Below, in pieces: positions 41,391 through 50,466 of a stretch of 64,000 nucleotides of DNA; within the stretch, counting starts at the first letter, position 1, and each line of letters opens with the position of its first letter. The position numbers and the translations under genes are program-made. Where the stretch lies: positions 2,356,001 to 2,420,000 of the forward strand of contig NZ_CP187532.1 of the NCBI RefSeq assembly GCF_049852125.1. Reading direction: 5' to 3'. Below the pieces are notes generated by a model that worked only from the letters and a program-made list of their open reading frames with translations, searched no databases and was not told the origin of the DNA. This DNA is from Senimuribacter sp049852125 (GTDB lineage: Bacteria > Bacillota > Clostridia > Peptostreptococcales > Anaerovoracaceae).

Positions 41391-42843
41391 CCTTCTTTCC
41401 TTTCTTTTTCCTGTCCTTCTCTTTCTTTCCACCGTTCTTCACGCCGAAACCTTCGCCTCTGTCAGCGCCGTCCCGACGGACGCCCTTTGCTGACTTTCCT
41501 GACTGTACCGTCTGCTTTCCTGAGAGTTCCCGACCTGCTTCTGGTTCAATCTCGCCCAGGCTCATGCGCAAAAATGCAGCCGCTACTTCCAGCGGATCGC
41601 AGCCATCGTCTACGCACCGCTTATACACAATTTTCATATACGGCGTCAAATCCTTACCGGCACAATAATCCATGGCGTCAGTTACGCTTCGATACGCCTT
41701 AATCGTCATGGCGCTGCCGGCAGTCGGCATATCCTTCTCCCGAATACGCGTACCGCAGTATTCTTCCAGAGACGCGATTTTATAACGCTCCCGGCTTGTA
41801 ATCAGCGAAATGGCTTTCCCACGTTTTCCCGCACGTCCTGTACGGCCGATTCGATGCACATAATACTCCATATCCTGCGGCATATCATAATTGAACACCA
41901 TATCCACGTCGTCCACATCGATTCCTCGAGCCGCCACATCGGTAGCCAGCAGCAGCTCCAGATTTCCTCCTCTAAAGAGCGACATGACACGGTCTCTCTG
42001 GTGCTGGGATAAATCCCCGTGGAGCGCTTCAGCAGAATATCCTTTTGACTTCAAAAGTAAAGTCAGCTGATCCACCTTTTTCTTCGTATTACAGAAAATT
42101 AACGCCCGTCTTGGTGACATATAGTCCAGTAAACGGCAAAGCGAGAGATCCTTTTCCCTGCCTTTTACTACGTAATAAAACTGTTTCACAAGGGGAATTG
42201 TCAATTCTTCCTGCTGTACCTGTATCAACTTAGCGTTCTTCTGATACAAGCGGGCAATTTCCAGAATTTCTTCCGGCATGGTTGCTGAAAAAAGCGCCGT
42301 CTGCCGATCCTCAGGCAACGCCTTGCAAATCGTTTCGATGTCTTCGCGGAAACCCATATTCAACATTTCATCAGCCTCATCCAACACTAACATCTTCAGG
42401 CGATCAAAGTGTACCGTGCCGCGGCGCATATGATCCATCACACGTCCCGGCGTTCCTACGATGACAGAAACCCGCTTCTTCAGAATATAAAATTGCTTTC
42501 CAATCTCCTGTCCTCCATAGATAGCGGCAACCTTCAATGACGGAATATGCTTGGCCATTTTTTTCAATTCCTCTGCAGCCTGGATAGCCAGTTCACGGGT
42601 CGGACAGAGAACCAGAGCCTGCGCAGAATCTGCTTTTTCCTGCTCTAACGCTGCAATCGTCTGTATCATGGGAATGCCGAAGGCAGCCGTTTTACCGGTT
42701 CCTGTTTGTGCTTGCCCAATGATATCTCTGCCGGTCAGCAGCTGTGGAATAGCTGTCTCCTGAATTGGCGTCATGGTCACAAATCCCATCTCCTCCAGCG
42801 CTTTCAATATTCTATGATCAATCTTTGTTTCTGAATAATCCAT
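41317..42843 (-). CDS. DEAD-box ATP-dependent RNA helicase (CshA/DeaD-like)
   Basis: 508-residue RNA helicase for ribosome assembly and RNA decay. Motifs in order: Q motif region MTPIQETAIPQLL, I AQTGTGKT, Ia PTRELAIQ, II DEAD (VLDEADEM), III SAT, V ATDVAARGIDVDDV, VI HRIGRTGR. After about residue 380 comes a C-terminal accessory region, then a very basic Lys/Arg/Gly tail (KKEKDRKKKGKKDGKR) for RNA binding. The real start is the ATG at 42843 after GAGAGG; the frame is open to 42936. Its 3' end overlaps rlmD by 74 bases in another frame, so the two RNA-acting genes are tightly linked. Confidence 0.93.
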   Translation of the reverse strand: MDYSETKIDHRILKALEEMGFVTMTPIQETAIPQLLTGRDIIGQAQTGTGKTAAFGIPMIQTIAALEQEKADSAQALVLCPTRELAIQAAEELKKMAKHIPSLKVAAIYGGQEIGKQFYILKKRVSVIVGTPGRVMDHMRRGTVHFDRLKMLVLDEADEMLNMGFREDIETICKALPEDRQTALFSATMPEEILEIARLYQKNAKLIQVQQEELTIPLVKQFYYVVKGREKDLSLCRLLDYMSPRRALIFCNTKKKVDQLTLLLKSKGYSAEALHGDLSQHQRDRVMSLFRGGNLELLLATDVAARGIDVDDVDMVFNYDMPQDMEYYVHRIGRTGRAGKRGKAISLITSRERYKIASLEEYCGTRIREKDMPTAGSAMTIKAYRSVTDAMDYCAGKDLTPYMKIVYKRCVDDGCDPLEVAAAFLRMSLGEIEPEAGRELSGKQTVQSGKSAKGVRRDGADRGEGFGVKNGGKKEKDRKKKGKKDGKRTKAGADHRRHDKGRSGRRKK

Positions 42844-42940
42844 TTTCCTCTCACTTTCTATTTTGCTAACATTATATTTTACCATATATTTTATGAAAAA
42901 GATAGTAAAAAAACGTTTCTTCCACGGCAACCGCACAGAA

Positions 42941-42975
42941 AAACCCCCTCTACTGGTTTTATCCAGTAAAGGGGG
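42941..42975 (-). terminator. Terminator of the PepSY gene
   Basis: CCCCCT plus TACTGG (42944-42956) pairs with CCAGTA plus AGGGGG (42963-42975); the minus strand continues TTTTT. Confidence 0.85.
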
Positions 42976-43037
42976 TACATATCAAATTTGCCGCTGTTTT
43001 ATATTATTATAACGCCTCGCGTCCTACTGTCTATATC

Positions 43038-43589
43038 TTATACGCGGTCTCTCTCACTTTCGATCAGTCTGCCGCTCTTTGTGAACTCAAAATCATACTC
43101 ATAGCCATTTTTATATGCCTCCGCCTCATAGACATATCTTCCGTCGTCTCTGGTCAAGCGGATATAGATAATCGTCGCGTCGGGTACCCGATTCTCAATC
43201 TTAGCTCTGATATAGCTCTTACCTACTGCGCCGATTTCAGAAGCCGTGTAACGAGATCCCTCATAATCACGTTCATAGTCGAGAATTTCTCCCGTGTATG
43301 CCTGAATTTCAATAGAGTAAACGTAGCTGCCTTTTACTGCCTTTCCCTTATATACGCGCTGTCCATCATCTCTAGTCAGATGAACATATTTAATAGCAGC
43401 TTTAGACGGAAGTTCCTTTTTAAAAATACTTTTAGCATTGCTCCATGGGATAACCTTCTGCGACTGCGCCGCAACCACTGTACCCTTTTCTCTGGTCTCC
43501 GGCGCCTTACCGTCTGCAAATGCAAACGAAGTTGCCAACAAGGAAACAGCCATTGCTGTTATTGCAAATATTTTTACAAACTTTTTCAT
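43038..43589 (-). CDS. Secreted protein with two PepSY domains
   Basis: About 183 residues: a signal peptide (MKKFVKIFAITAMAVSLLATSFAFA) and two tandem PepSY-like repeats, each ending in a beta-rich stretch that nearly repeats itself (HLTRDDGQRVYKGKAV at ~75 and RLTRDDGRYVYEAEAY at ~150). PepSY domains are found in protease propeptides and are thought to inhibit peptidases outside the cell. No protease is encoded next door. Two ATGs fit: 43595 (3 bases from GGAGG) and 43589 (9 bases); I use the latter. Single gene with its own terminator. Confidence 0.82.
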   Translation of the reverse strand: MKKFVKIFAITAMAVSLLATSFAFADGKAPETREKGTVVAAQSQKVIPWSNAKSIFKKELPSKAAIKYVHLTRDDGQRVYKGKAVKGSYVYSIEIQAYTGEILDYERDYEGSRYTASEIGAVGKSYIRAKIENRVPDATIIYIRLTRDDGRYVYEAEAYKNGYEYDFEFTKSGRLIESERDRV

Positions 43590-43711
43590 ATTCATGTTCC
43601 TCCTTTTTTCTACAGAGCTCACTAGCTCCTGATCTTTATCTTAATATGCGTTTACTATACAGAAGAAAAATGAAAATAAAATGAAAAAATGAAAATTTTT
43701 CCTTACATTAC

Positions 43712-43740
43712 AAAAGGAGATCCGAAAATGCAGATCTCCT
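43712..43740 (-). terminator. Terminator of metK
   Basis: AGGAGATC (43715-43722) pairs with GATCTCCT (43733-43740); minus strand continues TTTTG. Ten bases after the metK stop. Confidence 0.75.
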
Positions 43741-43749
43741 CGCTATCTT

Positions 43750-44934
43750 TTATTTTTCTGTATAAGCCTTCAACTCGTCCACTTTGTCGAGACGTTCCCA
43801 AGGCAGGTCTACATCCTTTCTTCCAAAGTGTCCGTAAGCCGCCGTCTGTCTATAGATCGGCCTTCTCAGATCTAGATCACGAATGATTGCTGCCGGACGC
43901 AGATCAAAATGCTCGCTGACGATATCTGCAATTTTCGCGTCGTTAAGCTTACCTGTTCCAAAGGTATCTACCATAATAGAAACCGGCTTTGCCACGCCGA
44001 TAGCATAGGCCAACTGAATCTCACACTTATCTGCCAATCCTGCCGCTACCACATTCTTCGCCGCATGTCTTGCCGCATAACAGGCAGACCGGTCAACCTT
44101 TGTTGGATCTTTACCGGAAAAAGCGCCGCCGCCATGACGCGCGTATCCTCCGTAAGTATCTACGATAATCTTTCTGCCCGTCAAGCCGGAATCCCCGTGC
44201 GGTCCTCCAATGACGAAACGTCCTGTCGGATTGACATAATATCTCGTATCGTCATCTAGCAATTCAGCCGGGATGATCGGCTTAATTACGTATTCTATCA
44301 GATCTCTTCGAATCTGTTCCTGCGTTGCTTCCGGATCATGCTGGGTAGAAATCAAAACCGTATCAATACGTTTGACTTTATCCCCGTCATACTCTACGGT
44401 AACCTGGGTTTTTCCATCCGGACGCAAATAGGTTAACGTACCGTCCTTGCGAACCTTTGTTAGCTGCAGCGCCAATTCGTGAGCTAACTGAATTGGCATC
44501 GGCATATACTCGTCTGTTTCATTGCATGCATATCCGAACATAATACCCTGATCGCCTGCTCCGATGGTGTCGATCTGGTCATCCAGACTTCCTTCCTTAT
44601 ATTCCAGCGCCTTATCAACCCCCATGGCGATGTCGCCAGATTGCTCATCAATAGCTGTCAGAACCGCACATGTGCTGCCGTCAAATCCATACTTCGCTCT
44701 GTCATAGCCGATGTCCAGAATTACGTCTCTTACAATCTTAGGGATATCTATGTAACAATTTGTACTGATTTCTCCCATAACCATGGCGTAACCTGTCGTA
44801 GTAGTCGTCTCACAGGCAACTCTGCCATATGGATCTTTCTCCATAATGGCGTCCAATATGGCATCCGAAATCTGGTCGCACATTTTATCAGGATGACCCT
44901 CAGTTACCGATTCTGAAGTAAATAACTTTTTCAT
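43750..44934 (-). CDS. metK: S-adenosylmethionine synthetase
   Basis: Makes SAM from methionine and ATP. 394 residues, full length. Signature blocks: TSESVTEGHPDKMCDQISDAILD at the N-terminus (split around residues 6-28), GAGDQGIMFGYA in the middle, and GGPHGDSGLTGRKI near residue 250. The ATG at 44934 follows GAGGAGGAG; an upstream in-frame ATG at 44982 lies in the riboswitch expression platform. Controlled by a SAM-I riboswitch. SAM also feeds the radical SAM enzyme KamA of the lysine pathway in this window. Confidence 0.97.
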   Translation of the reverse strand: MKKLFTSESVTEGHPDKMCDQISDAILDAIMEKDPYGRVACETTTTTGYAMVMGEISTNCYIDIPKIVRDVILDIGYDRAKYGFDGSTCAVLTAIDEQSGDIAMGVDKALEYKEGSLDDQIDTIGAGDQGIMFGYACNETDEYMPMPIQLAHELALQLTKVRKDGTLTYLRPDGKTQVTVEYDGDKVKRIDTVLISTQHDPEATQEQIRRDLIEYVIKPIIPAELLDDDTRYYVNPTGRFVIGGPHGDSGLTGRKIIVDTYGGYARHGGGAFSGKDPTKVDRSACYAARHAAKNVVAAGLADKCEIQLAYAIGVAKPVSIMVDTFGTGKLNDAKIADIVSEHFDLRPAAIIRDLDLRRPIYRQTAAYGHFGRKDVDLPWERLDKVDELKAYTEK

Positions 44935-44980
44935 CTTTTTCTCCTCCTCCGTTAGGTTCCCTTCCTTATCAAAACAAAAC

Positions 44981-45013
44981 AAAAACCTTCTCTCTCACCA
45001 CGAAAGAAAAGGT
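44981..45013 (-). terminator. Riboswitch-controlled terminator before metK
   Basis: ACCTTCTCTCTC (44985-44996) pairs imperfectly with GAAAGAAAAGGT (45002-45013); the minus strand continues TTTTTG. It is the expression platform of the SAM-I riboswitch: formed when SAM is bound. Confidence 0.75.
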
Positions 45014-45031
45014 CTGATTCAGGCTTACCAT

Positions 45032-45160
45032 TCCTCATCTTTCAGAACAAGATAATTCTGTAGGATTTAGCACCTTCTCTGCCGCCGCGCGCAGGCGCAA
45101 ACAGGCACACAGGTTGCCGGGCTTCACAGGGCCTAGTCCCTCAGCCACTCTTGATAAGGA
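45032..45160 (-). ncRNA. SAM-I (S-box) riboswitch aptamer
   Basis: On the minus strand: P1 TCCTTATC (45160-45153) pairs with GATGAGGA (45039-45032). Conserved core elements are CAAGAGTGGCTGAGGGACT, GAAGCCCGGCAACC and GGTGCTAAATCC, followed by the CAGA/GAAAGATGAG closing region. Position, order and spacing match the S-box consensus. It controls metK by premature termination. Confidence 0.95.
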
Positions 45161-45177
45161 TTTCTTTTATCTACTAA

Positions 45178-45205
45178 ATTATACACTCTTAAAATTCTTT
45201 GTCAA
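45178..45205 (-). promoter_or_regulatory. metK promoter
   Basis: Minus strand TTGACA (45200-45205), a 16-base spacer and TATAAT (45178-45183), directly upstream of the riboswitch. Confidence 0.8.
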
Positions 45206-45212
45206 TGGTATA

Positions 45213-45240
45213 TTGTAATTTTGCAGAAATAGGATATACT
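45213..45240 (+). promoter_or_regulatory. Promoter of the DUF4317 gene
   Basis: TTGTAA (45213-45218), a 16-base spacer and TATACT (45235-45240). It is back-to-back with the metK promoter. Confidence 0.55.
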
Positions 45241-45271
45241 TAGTTTAGCAACAAATTCATGAGGTGGTAAT

Positions 45272-46459
45272 TTGAACAGGAACAACTTTACAGTTTTACG
45301 CGGCGGTCTGCTGGATACTGCCGATACAAGCGAAAAAATATTCGAATCAGCATACGTTACCAACACCAGACTCATGGGTGTTATCAGCATGTATATTCAC
45401 TTCAAGCTGCCCGACAACCCAACCATGAGCGATTTACATCAGTTCTTCTACTTTGACGCGGAGGAATATGGATTTGAAACATATAGAAGTCTTCTGGGCG
45501 ATGATCCCGAAGCGCTGGAGGATATCAGCCGTTCCATGATCTCAGGGCTAGGCGGAGAAAATGTTCCTATAACCCTGCGTGAAGCTATGTCTCTGCTTCA
45601 GGAATATATACGCTTCAACCGTCAGGCAAAGCTACCACTACCTGATGGTTTCACAGAATACGAGTTTTTACTTCGGCAAAGCATCACACTGACAGAACCG
45701 GAACGCTATGTACTCATGAAAAAACAGTGCTGCCAGATCCACACGTCCTGCGAACGGATCAATTATTTTCTGATGCGCGTTTTCGGCAGGGATTTTTCCG
45801 TGGCAGCCTTTCTCACTGACGGCGCCTGCCAGCTGGATGAATTCCCTTCATTCAAAGCGGCTACGCTCTGTAAAAATCATATAGAACCCGGCGATACGCC
45901 AAACTCCTACATTTGCGAATCCCTGGTTGAATTTGATGATCACTATCATATTACCATCAGTACCGTGCAGACAAATGATTCTCAAATCACAGAGTTTTCC
46001 AGAATCAGCGATTTCAAAGTGTCTCCGGCTGAGGCGTCTATGATGTTATCACGCTCAGAGTTTATCACCGTCTTCGAACTACTGGATCTGCCTGAGTCCT
46101 TCACAAAGACCGCCACGCAAAAGACAACAATGGCGATGATCCATCCCCACGAAAGCGGTACGCTGTACATGCTGTTCCATCCGGATAACAAACATGTGAA
46201 CAAGTGGGAATACCGTCTCAATGACGACGTGATGGGGATGTATTTTATTTCTAATGGCGGTCAATTGCTCTGCGCGGCATATACGATCGACGACATTCGC
46301 GCTCTGGAGCATGATCTTAGCAATTCCTCTTTCGCAAAAAAGCTGATTCCAACAGCCAAATATGAATTTCAGGAACCTGTCCTCTACGAATTCATCCAAA
46401 GCGGGTTTGAGGAGTTCAATACATTCGTAGACGCTATCCGCACAGGAGAAGAATCGTAG
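45272..46459 (+). CDS. DUF4317-type protein
   Basis: 395-residue soluble protein resembling the DUF4317 family of Clostridia. It begins NRNNFTVLRGGLLDTADTSE and has a conserved-looking segment PITLREAMSLLQEYIRF. No catalytic motif or signal peptide. The start is TTG, five bases after GAGGTGG; no ATG is well placed. Function unknown; not obviously linked to metK apart from the divergent promoters. It converges with cwlD across the DnaA-box-like region. Confidence 0.8.
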   Translation: MNRNNFTVLRGGLLDTADTSEKIFESAYVTNTRLMGVISMYIHFKLPDNPTMSDLHQFFYFDAEEYGFETYRSLLGDDPEALEDISRSMISGLGGENVPITLREAMSLLQEYIRFNRQAKLPLPDGFTEYEFLLRQSITLTEPERYVLMKKQCCQIHTSCERINYFLMRVFGRDFSVAAFLTDGACQLDEFPSFKAATLCKNHIEPGDTPNSYICESLVEFDDHYHITISTVQTNDSQITEFSRISDFKVSPAEASMMLSRSEFITVFELLDLPESFTKTATQKTTMAMIHPHESGTLYMLFHPDNKHVNKWEYRLNDDVMGMYFISNGGQLLCAAYTIDDIRALEHDLSNSSFAKKLIPTAKYEFQEPVLYEFIQSGFEEFNTFVDAIRTGEES

Positions 46460-46582
46460 AAAGAATGGTATGGAAAAAGTAATTTTCTGTATACATTTTC
46501 CGTTTTACGTCAACCCGTGTTCGTGTGTTCGCAAACATTTTTCAACAATGGATAAGTCCCGTATTTTTAAGGCTTTTTTAAG

Positions 46583-46715
46583 TTTTCCACATGGAAATTC
46601 GTAATTGTATACAATTTTTCCCACATATCCATGTGGATAACTTCTCCATCCAATCATGTTGAAATTTCAACATTGATCACAAACCAGTATATTTGTCAAG
46701 AGAGAGTTATCCACA
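46583..46715. other. Cluster of DnaA-box-like sites and palindromes in a convergent gap
   Basis: The 271-base gap lies between two converging genes, so it should need no promoter. It holds two perfect DnaA boxes in opposite orientation (TGTGGATAA 46632-46640 and TTATCCACA 46707-46715), one near match (TTTTCCACA 46583-46591), and perfect palindromes: AATTGTATACAATT (46603-46616), ATGTTGAAATTTCAACAT (46656-46673) and CCACAT-N4-ATGTGG (46621-46636). AT-rich. No dnaA or dnaN gene is nearby. Confidence 0.6.
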
Positions 46716-46730
46716 TTTTTTCTATATAGT

Positions 46731-47489
46731 TTATGTTTCTTTTGTTCGCCCCTCGATGACATAAATTTTCGACTTTTCTGCCGCCTTTAAATCGTATTTT
46801 TTTGCTACAGATCCCATAATGCAACCGGCAATTTTCTTCTGATACTTTTCATCTACTAAAAGTCTCGCATCCTCCGGGTTTGATAAAAAGCCGCATTCCA
46901 CCAAGATCATCGTACAATCCGCTTCCCGAAATAAATACATATCTTTTTTCGGCAAAACAATTCGATCCTTCCCTTCATTGGCTTTCTCATTTAATATCTT
47001 CTGCATTTCTTCAGCCAACCCTTTACTTTCTTCCTCCTGTTCCGAAGTTCCGCCGCTCGCATAGAAAACCTGCGCCCCCCTGACAGCGCTGTCAGAAATA
47101 AAGCTGTTCAGATGAATACTGATTACCAAATCCGGATTTGCATCTTCCATGATTCGCTTCCGTTCTTTTAAATCATCTACTTTCGACCAACGGCCGCCTG
47201 CATTATCCTGTGCATATAGTCCATCCTCCGTTTCTCGTGTCAAAACAACACGTATACCATAGTCCTCCGCCTGCTTCGCAAGCGCTTTCGCAATTGCGAG
47301 GTTAATGTCCTTCTCGCTGGTTCCGTCCTTTGCCGAAGCGCCGCTGTCCATTCCTCCATGGCCCGCGTCGATGACCATTGTCAGAGGCACGGTAAGCTGT
47401 CCTGCCATTTCTACCACCTGCCCGTAACCTGGCATAGCAACCACCGCAGCTACTAAAACCGCCAACAACAGAATCTTTTTTCTTTTCAC
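46731..47489 (-). CDS. cwlD: N-acetylmuramoyl-L-alanine amidase, CwlD-like
   Basis: 252-residue zinc amidase (Amidase_3) that cleaves stem peptides from muramic acid; CwlD acts in the making of spore-cortex muramic-delta-lactam. N-terminal membrane anchor or signal (LLLAVLVAAVVAMPGYG). Zinc and catalytic residues: His in IDAGHGGMDSGA, Glu in GTSEKDINLAIA, His in SIHLNSF, and the catalytic Glu in VECGFLSNPEDA. The start is GTG at 47489, about nine bases after AAAGGG. Together with spmA/spmB it suggests that the organism has sporulation genes. Convergent with the DUF4317 gene. Confidence 0.88.
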   Translation of the reverse strand: MKRKKILLLAVLVAAVVAMPGYGQVVEMAGQLTVPLTMVIDAGHGGMDSGASAKDGTSEKDINLAIAKALAKQAEDYGIRVVLTRETEDGLYAQDNAGGRWSKVDDLKERKRIMEDANPDLVISIHLNSFISDSAVRGAQVFYASGGTSEQEEESKGLAEEMQKILNEKANEGKDRIVLPKKDMYLFREADCTMILVECGFLSNPEDARLLVDEKYQKKIAGCIMGSVAKKYDLKAAEKSKIYVIEGRTKET

Positions 47490-47575
47490 ACCAAATATCC
47501 CTTTCTTTATAGCTTTCCTTTAACAATATATGATATACTGGTGTTAATCATGCGGTAGCAAAAGGAGACGAAAAG

Positions 47576-48793
47576 ATGAAAACAAAACGACTCTACAGAG
47601 AAGACGTATACCTACGTTCCTGCACGGCGCAAATTACCGGCGTGAAATCAAACTCAGACGGACGCCCTTTGATTACGCTGAACCAGACTATATTCTTTCC
47701 CACTGGGGGAGGACAAAGCTGTGACCTGGGTACGATCGCCGGACTTGCAGTCGCGGATGTATTTGAAGCTGATGGCGAAATATGTCACGTTCTGGCCGAA
47801 GATGCCAAGAAACAATGTAAATTGTCGATAGGCGATGAAATCGAGATTGCAATCAATTGGGAGCGCAGATTCGATAACATGCAAAGGCACTGCGGCGAAC
47901 ATATTCTATCCGGAAAGTTTTACGAGCTTTTCGGTGGAATCAATCGTGGTTTCCACATGGGAGAGGAATATATGACCATCGACATTTCTCTGGAAAAAGA
48001 CCCTGCATATGACAAGGTCACCTGGGAAATGGCGAAGGAAGCAGAGCTCCGCGCCAATGAAGCAATCTGGGCAAATCTACCTGTCATTACTCGACATTTT
48101 GACAATCATGATGAAGCTGCCCGCCTTCCTCTGCGCAAAGCCCTCGCTCTCGACGAAGATATCACTATCGTTTGCGTCGGCGCCATCGAAAACCCTGCTG
48201 ACTGTGTAGCCTGCTGCGGCACGCACCCTTCGACCGCCGGACAAATCGGTCTGATAAAAATTTACAAGGTTGAAACGAACAAAGGAATGTACCGTATCTA
48301 CTTTGAAGCCGGACAAAGAGCGTTCCGGCAATATCAGCAACGTTACGACGTCTTATCTTCACTGGAAAATCGTCTATCTGCGGGATTCGATGATTTACTG
48401 GACAAGTTCGCCGCTCAAAACCAAAAGAATAGAAGTGTTCGTGACGAGCTGTATCAGCTGAAAAAATGGGTTATTTCTCGTGAAACCTCGGAAATTAAGG
48501 CAACAATTACACCGGCATTCGTCAAAAAATACGATAAATTGTCAATTAACGATTTGTTAGAAGTCGGCAGAGGATTGAATGGTTGTATCCCCACTATCCT
48601 TTTTTTAGTTCATGAACCGACAAATACTGTCCTACTGTTTTCTGACAAACACGACTGTGGCAAACTGGTAAAAGAAAATGCCGATATCTATGGAGGTAAA
48701 GGCGGCGGTAATAAAAATTCCGCCAGGGCTATTTTTTCCAAGGCGGATTACACAGATACCTTTATTGACTTAATCGAAAAACACCTGCGCTGA
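47576..48793 (+). CDS. Alanyl-tRNA editing protein, AlaX-type with DHHA1 domain
   Basis: 405-residue stand-alone editing protein that deacylates mischarged tRNA(Ala). The N-terminal half is the AlaRS second-additional/editing domain with zinc ligands HCGEH (about residue 105) and CVACCGTHPS (about residue 214). The C-terminal half is a DHHA1-like domain with the glycine-rich DIYGGKGGGNKNSARAIF end. It is longer than small AlaX proteins and fits the AlaX-L class. ATG after AAAGGAGACGAAAAG. Single gene ended by a hairpin overlapping its last codons. Mis-acylation by serine or glycine is the usual substrate; inferred. Confidence 0.88.
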   Translation: MKTKRLYREDVYLRSCTAQITGVKSNSDGRPLITLNQTIFFPTGGGQSCDLGTIAGLAVADVFEADGEICHVLAEDAKKQCKLSIGDEIEIAINWERRFDNMQRHCGEHILSGKFYELFGGINRGFHMGEEYMTIDISLEKDPAYDKVTWEMAKEAELRANEAIWANLPVITRHFDNHDEAARLPLRKALALDEDITIVCVGAIENPADCVACCGTHPSTAGQIGLIKIYKVETNKGMYRIYFEAGQRAFRQYQQRYDVLSSLENRLSAGFDDLLDKFAAQNQKNRSVRDELYQLKKWVISRETSEIKATITPAFVKKYDKLSINDLLEVGRGLNGCIPTILFLVHEPTNTVLLFSDKHDCGKLVKENADIYGGKGGGNKNSARAIFSKADYTDTFIDLIEKHLR

Positions 48794-48805
48794 CAGGTGT
48801 TTTTT
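48781..48805 (+). terminator. Terminator of the AlaX-type gene
   Basis: ACACCTG (48781-48787) pairs with CAGGTGT (48794-48800), then TTTTT. The 5' arm lies inside the last codons of the gene. Confidence 0.8.
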
Positions 48806-48832
48806 ACATATATCATATGTACGATGTGCACG

Positions 48833-49726
48833 TTATGCCTTTTGGCTCCCCCGCAGATTCATAATCGCAATGGATGCCAGCACCAAACCAATTCCGACAA
48901 CCTTACCAAAGCTTATATCCTCCTGAAAGATCGCAAATCCGATAATTGCCGCTACAACGGTTTCAACAGATGCAATGACCGGCACCTTGGAAGTCTCCAG
49001 GTTCATAGACAACCCTCTCATGTAGACGAAATACGCAACAACAGCTGTGATCAAGCCATATGCAAATGCCGTCACCACAAAGGAAGGCGACAGAGCCGCT
49101 GCCATTTCACTCCACGGATTTGCTGTAAATCCCATCGTCACAGCAGCAAATAAAAAGCTATAAAAGGTTACCGTCGTTGTATCATAGCCCTTAACAATCG
49201 TACCGAAAATCGTCAATAGAGAATATAGAAATCCCGCGGCTATGCCAATCAAAACGCCATATCCCAAAAAATCAACAGTTCCCAGGTTTCCGCCTGTCAC
49301 TGTCAACGCACAGCCAACGATATTGATAAAAAGACCTGCAATCTTTCTCGCGCCGATAGCCTCTTTAAAAAAAATCCTGCTCATAATACTGACAAATACT
49401 GGTGAAGTATACAGCAAAACTGCTGCTGTCGCGATGCCGGTGCTGCTAATTGCCTCAGTATAAGCGTAATTAAACAACGCCTGACAGACTATTCCCAGAA
49501 TCGCACAAACCAGTAGCCCTTTTCCGTCAATTAGTAAGAGTCTTGTACCACCAGTAACCAGAATAACCGGTATGATCCAAAGTGTCGCTGTCGACATGCG
49601 CAGAAATACCACTGTCGCACCTGAAATGCCGTAGCCTCCCAGGAAATTAACGAAAAGTCCCAGAGTTCCCCAAAGACATCCGGCAATAAAAACATAGATA
49701 TATCCTTTATTAAAATGCTTCCTCAT
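48833..49726 (-). CDS. EamA/DMT-family transporter
   Basis: 297-residue polytopic protein with ten predicted helices in two EamA repeats (about 8-145 and 155-290). The short loop after helix 9 contains PVIASVETVVAAIIGF, the typical signature. Family members export amino acids, drugs or metabolites. It lies downstream of the lysine fermentation operon but beyond that operon's terminator, so a role in lysine or product transport is only suggestive. Weak ribosome site. Ends just before the AlaX terminator on the opposite strand. Confidence 0.85.
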   Translation of the reverse strand: MRKHFNKGYIYVFIAGCLWGTLGLFVNFLGGYGISGATVVFLRMSTATLWIIPVILVTGGTRLLLIDGKGLLVCAILGIVCQALFNYAYTEAISSTGIATAAVLLYTSPVFVSIMSRIFFKEAIGARKIAGLFINIVGCALTVTGGNLGTVDFLGYGVLIGIAAGFLYSLLTIFGTIVKGYDTTTVTFYSFLFAAVTMGFTANPWSEMAAALSPSFVVTAFAYGLITAVVAYFVYMRGLSMNLETSKVPVIASVETVVAAIIGFAIFQEDISFGKVVGIGLVLASIAIMNLRGSQKA

Positions 49727-49744
49727 AATACTTCACCGTAACAA

Positions 49745-49772
49745 AGAGGAGATCCGCATGCGGGTCTCCTCT
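49745..49772 (-). terminator. Terminator of atoDA
   Basis: Inverted repeat AGAGGAGATCCGCATG / CATGCGGGTCTCCTCT (49745-49772), one G-T pair, T-rich minus-strand tail TTTGTTA. Confidence 0.7.
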
Positions 49773-49809
49773 AGAATCCTAAATCAGATTTTTCATCTTT
49801 ACTTTTAGA

Positions 49810-50466
49810 TTATTCCTCTTCCATTGCCTTCATATCAGGATCGAAGTGGAGCGTACAGCCAGTTGCAGCCTGGATGTCTTCTTTCGTGAAATCCGGGTGC
49901 AGCTCTGTTACCCAGATACCGTCTTCTCTGACTTCCATCACACCCATCTCTGTAATGATCTTGCTGACGCATCTTTCTGCAGTCAGAGGCAATGTGCATT
50001 TTTCTAAGATCTTGTGATTACCCTTCTGGGTGTGCAGCATAACGATGATAACCTCAGGGCAACCTGCACAAAGGTCCATAGCGCCGCCCATGCCAGCAAC
50101 TTTCTTGCCTGGAACGATCCAGTTAGCCAGATCTCCGTTTTCAGCAACTTCCATCGCGCCGAGAACAGTAGCCTTTACATGACCGCCTCTTACAAGACCG
50201 AAGGATTCAGCAGTGTCAAAGAACTTTGCTCTTGGCAGTGCAGTAACATATACACCGCCAGAATTGATGATATCTACATCTGTGTTAGTTTCATCAGCAA
50301 CAGCATCGATACCTGCGAATCCATTTTCAGAGTGGCAGGTTACTGCAATGTCATCTGGAATATAGTCTGCTACCATGGTAGGAAGGCCAATTCCCAAGTT
50401 AATAAAATCGCCGTCTTTAAATTCTTTTGCGCATCTTTTCGCAATTCTCTGTTTTAAATCTGCCAT
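49810..50466 (-). CDS. atoA: Acetoacetate/butyrate CoA-transferase beta subunit
   Basis: 218-residue subunit of a family I CoA-transferase. The catalytic glutamate is in CHSENGFAG (about residue 46). Other family blocks: DFINLGIGLPTMVADYIP at the start, NWIVPGKKVAGMGGAMDLCAG in the middle and the C-terminal HPDFTKEDIQAATGC. In lysine fermentation the pair moves CoA between butyryl-CoA and acetoacetate, so acetoacetate from the Kce step is activated and butyrate is released. Overlaps atoD by 13 bases and is the last gene before a terminator. The acyl specificity is inferred from the neighbours. Confidence 0.93.
   Translation of the reverse strand: MADLKQRIAKRCAKEFKDGDFINLGIGLPTMVADYIPDDIAVTCHSENGFAGIDAVADETNTDVDIINSGGVYVTALPRAKFFDTAESFGLVRGGHVKATVLGAMEVAENGDLANWIVPGKKVAGMGGAMDLCAGCPEVIIVMLHTQKGNHKILEKCTLPLTAERCVSKIITEMGVMEVREDGIWVTELHPDFTKEDIQAATGCTLHFDPDMKAMEEE

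Noticed and set aside
46460..46730. Chromosomal origin oriC
   Set aside because: DnaA boxes are present but dnaA, dnaN and other origin genes are absent, and there are too few boxes for a confident origin call.
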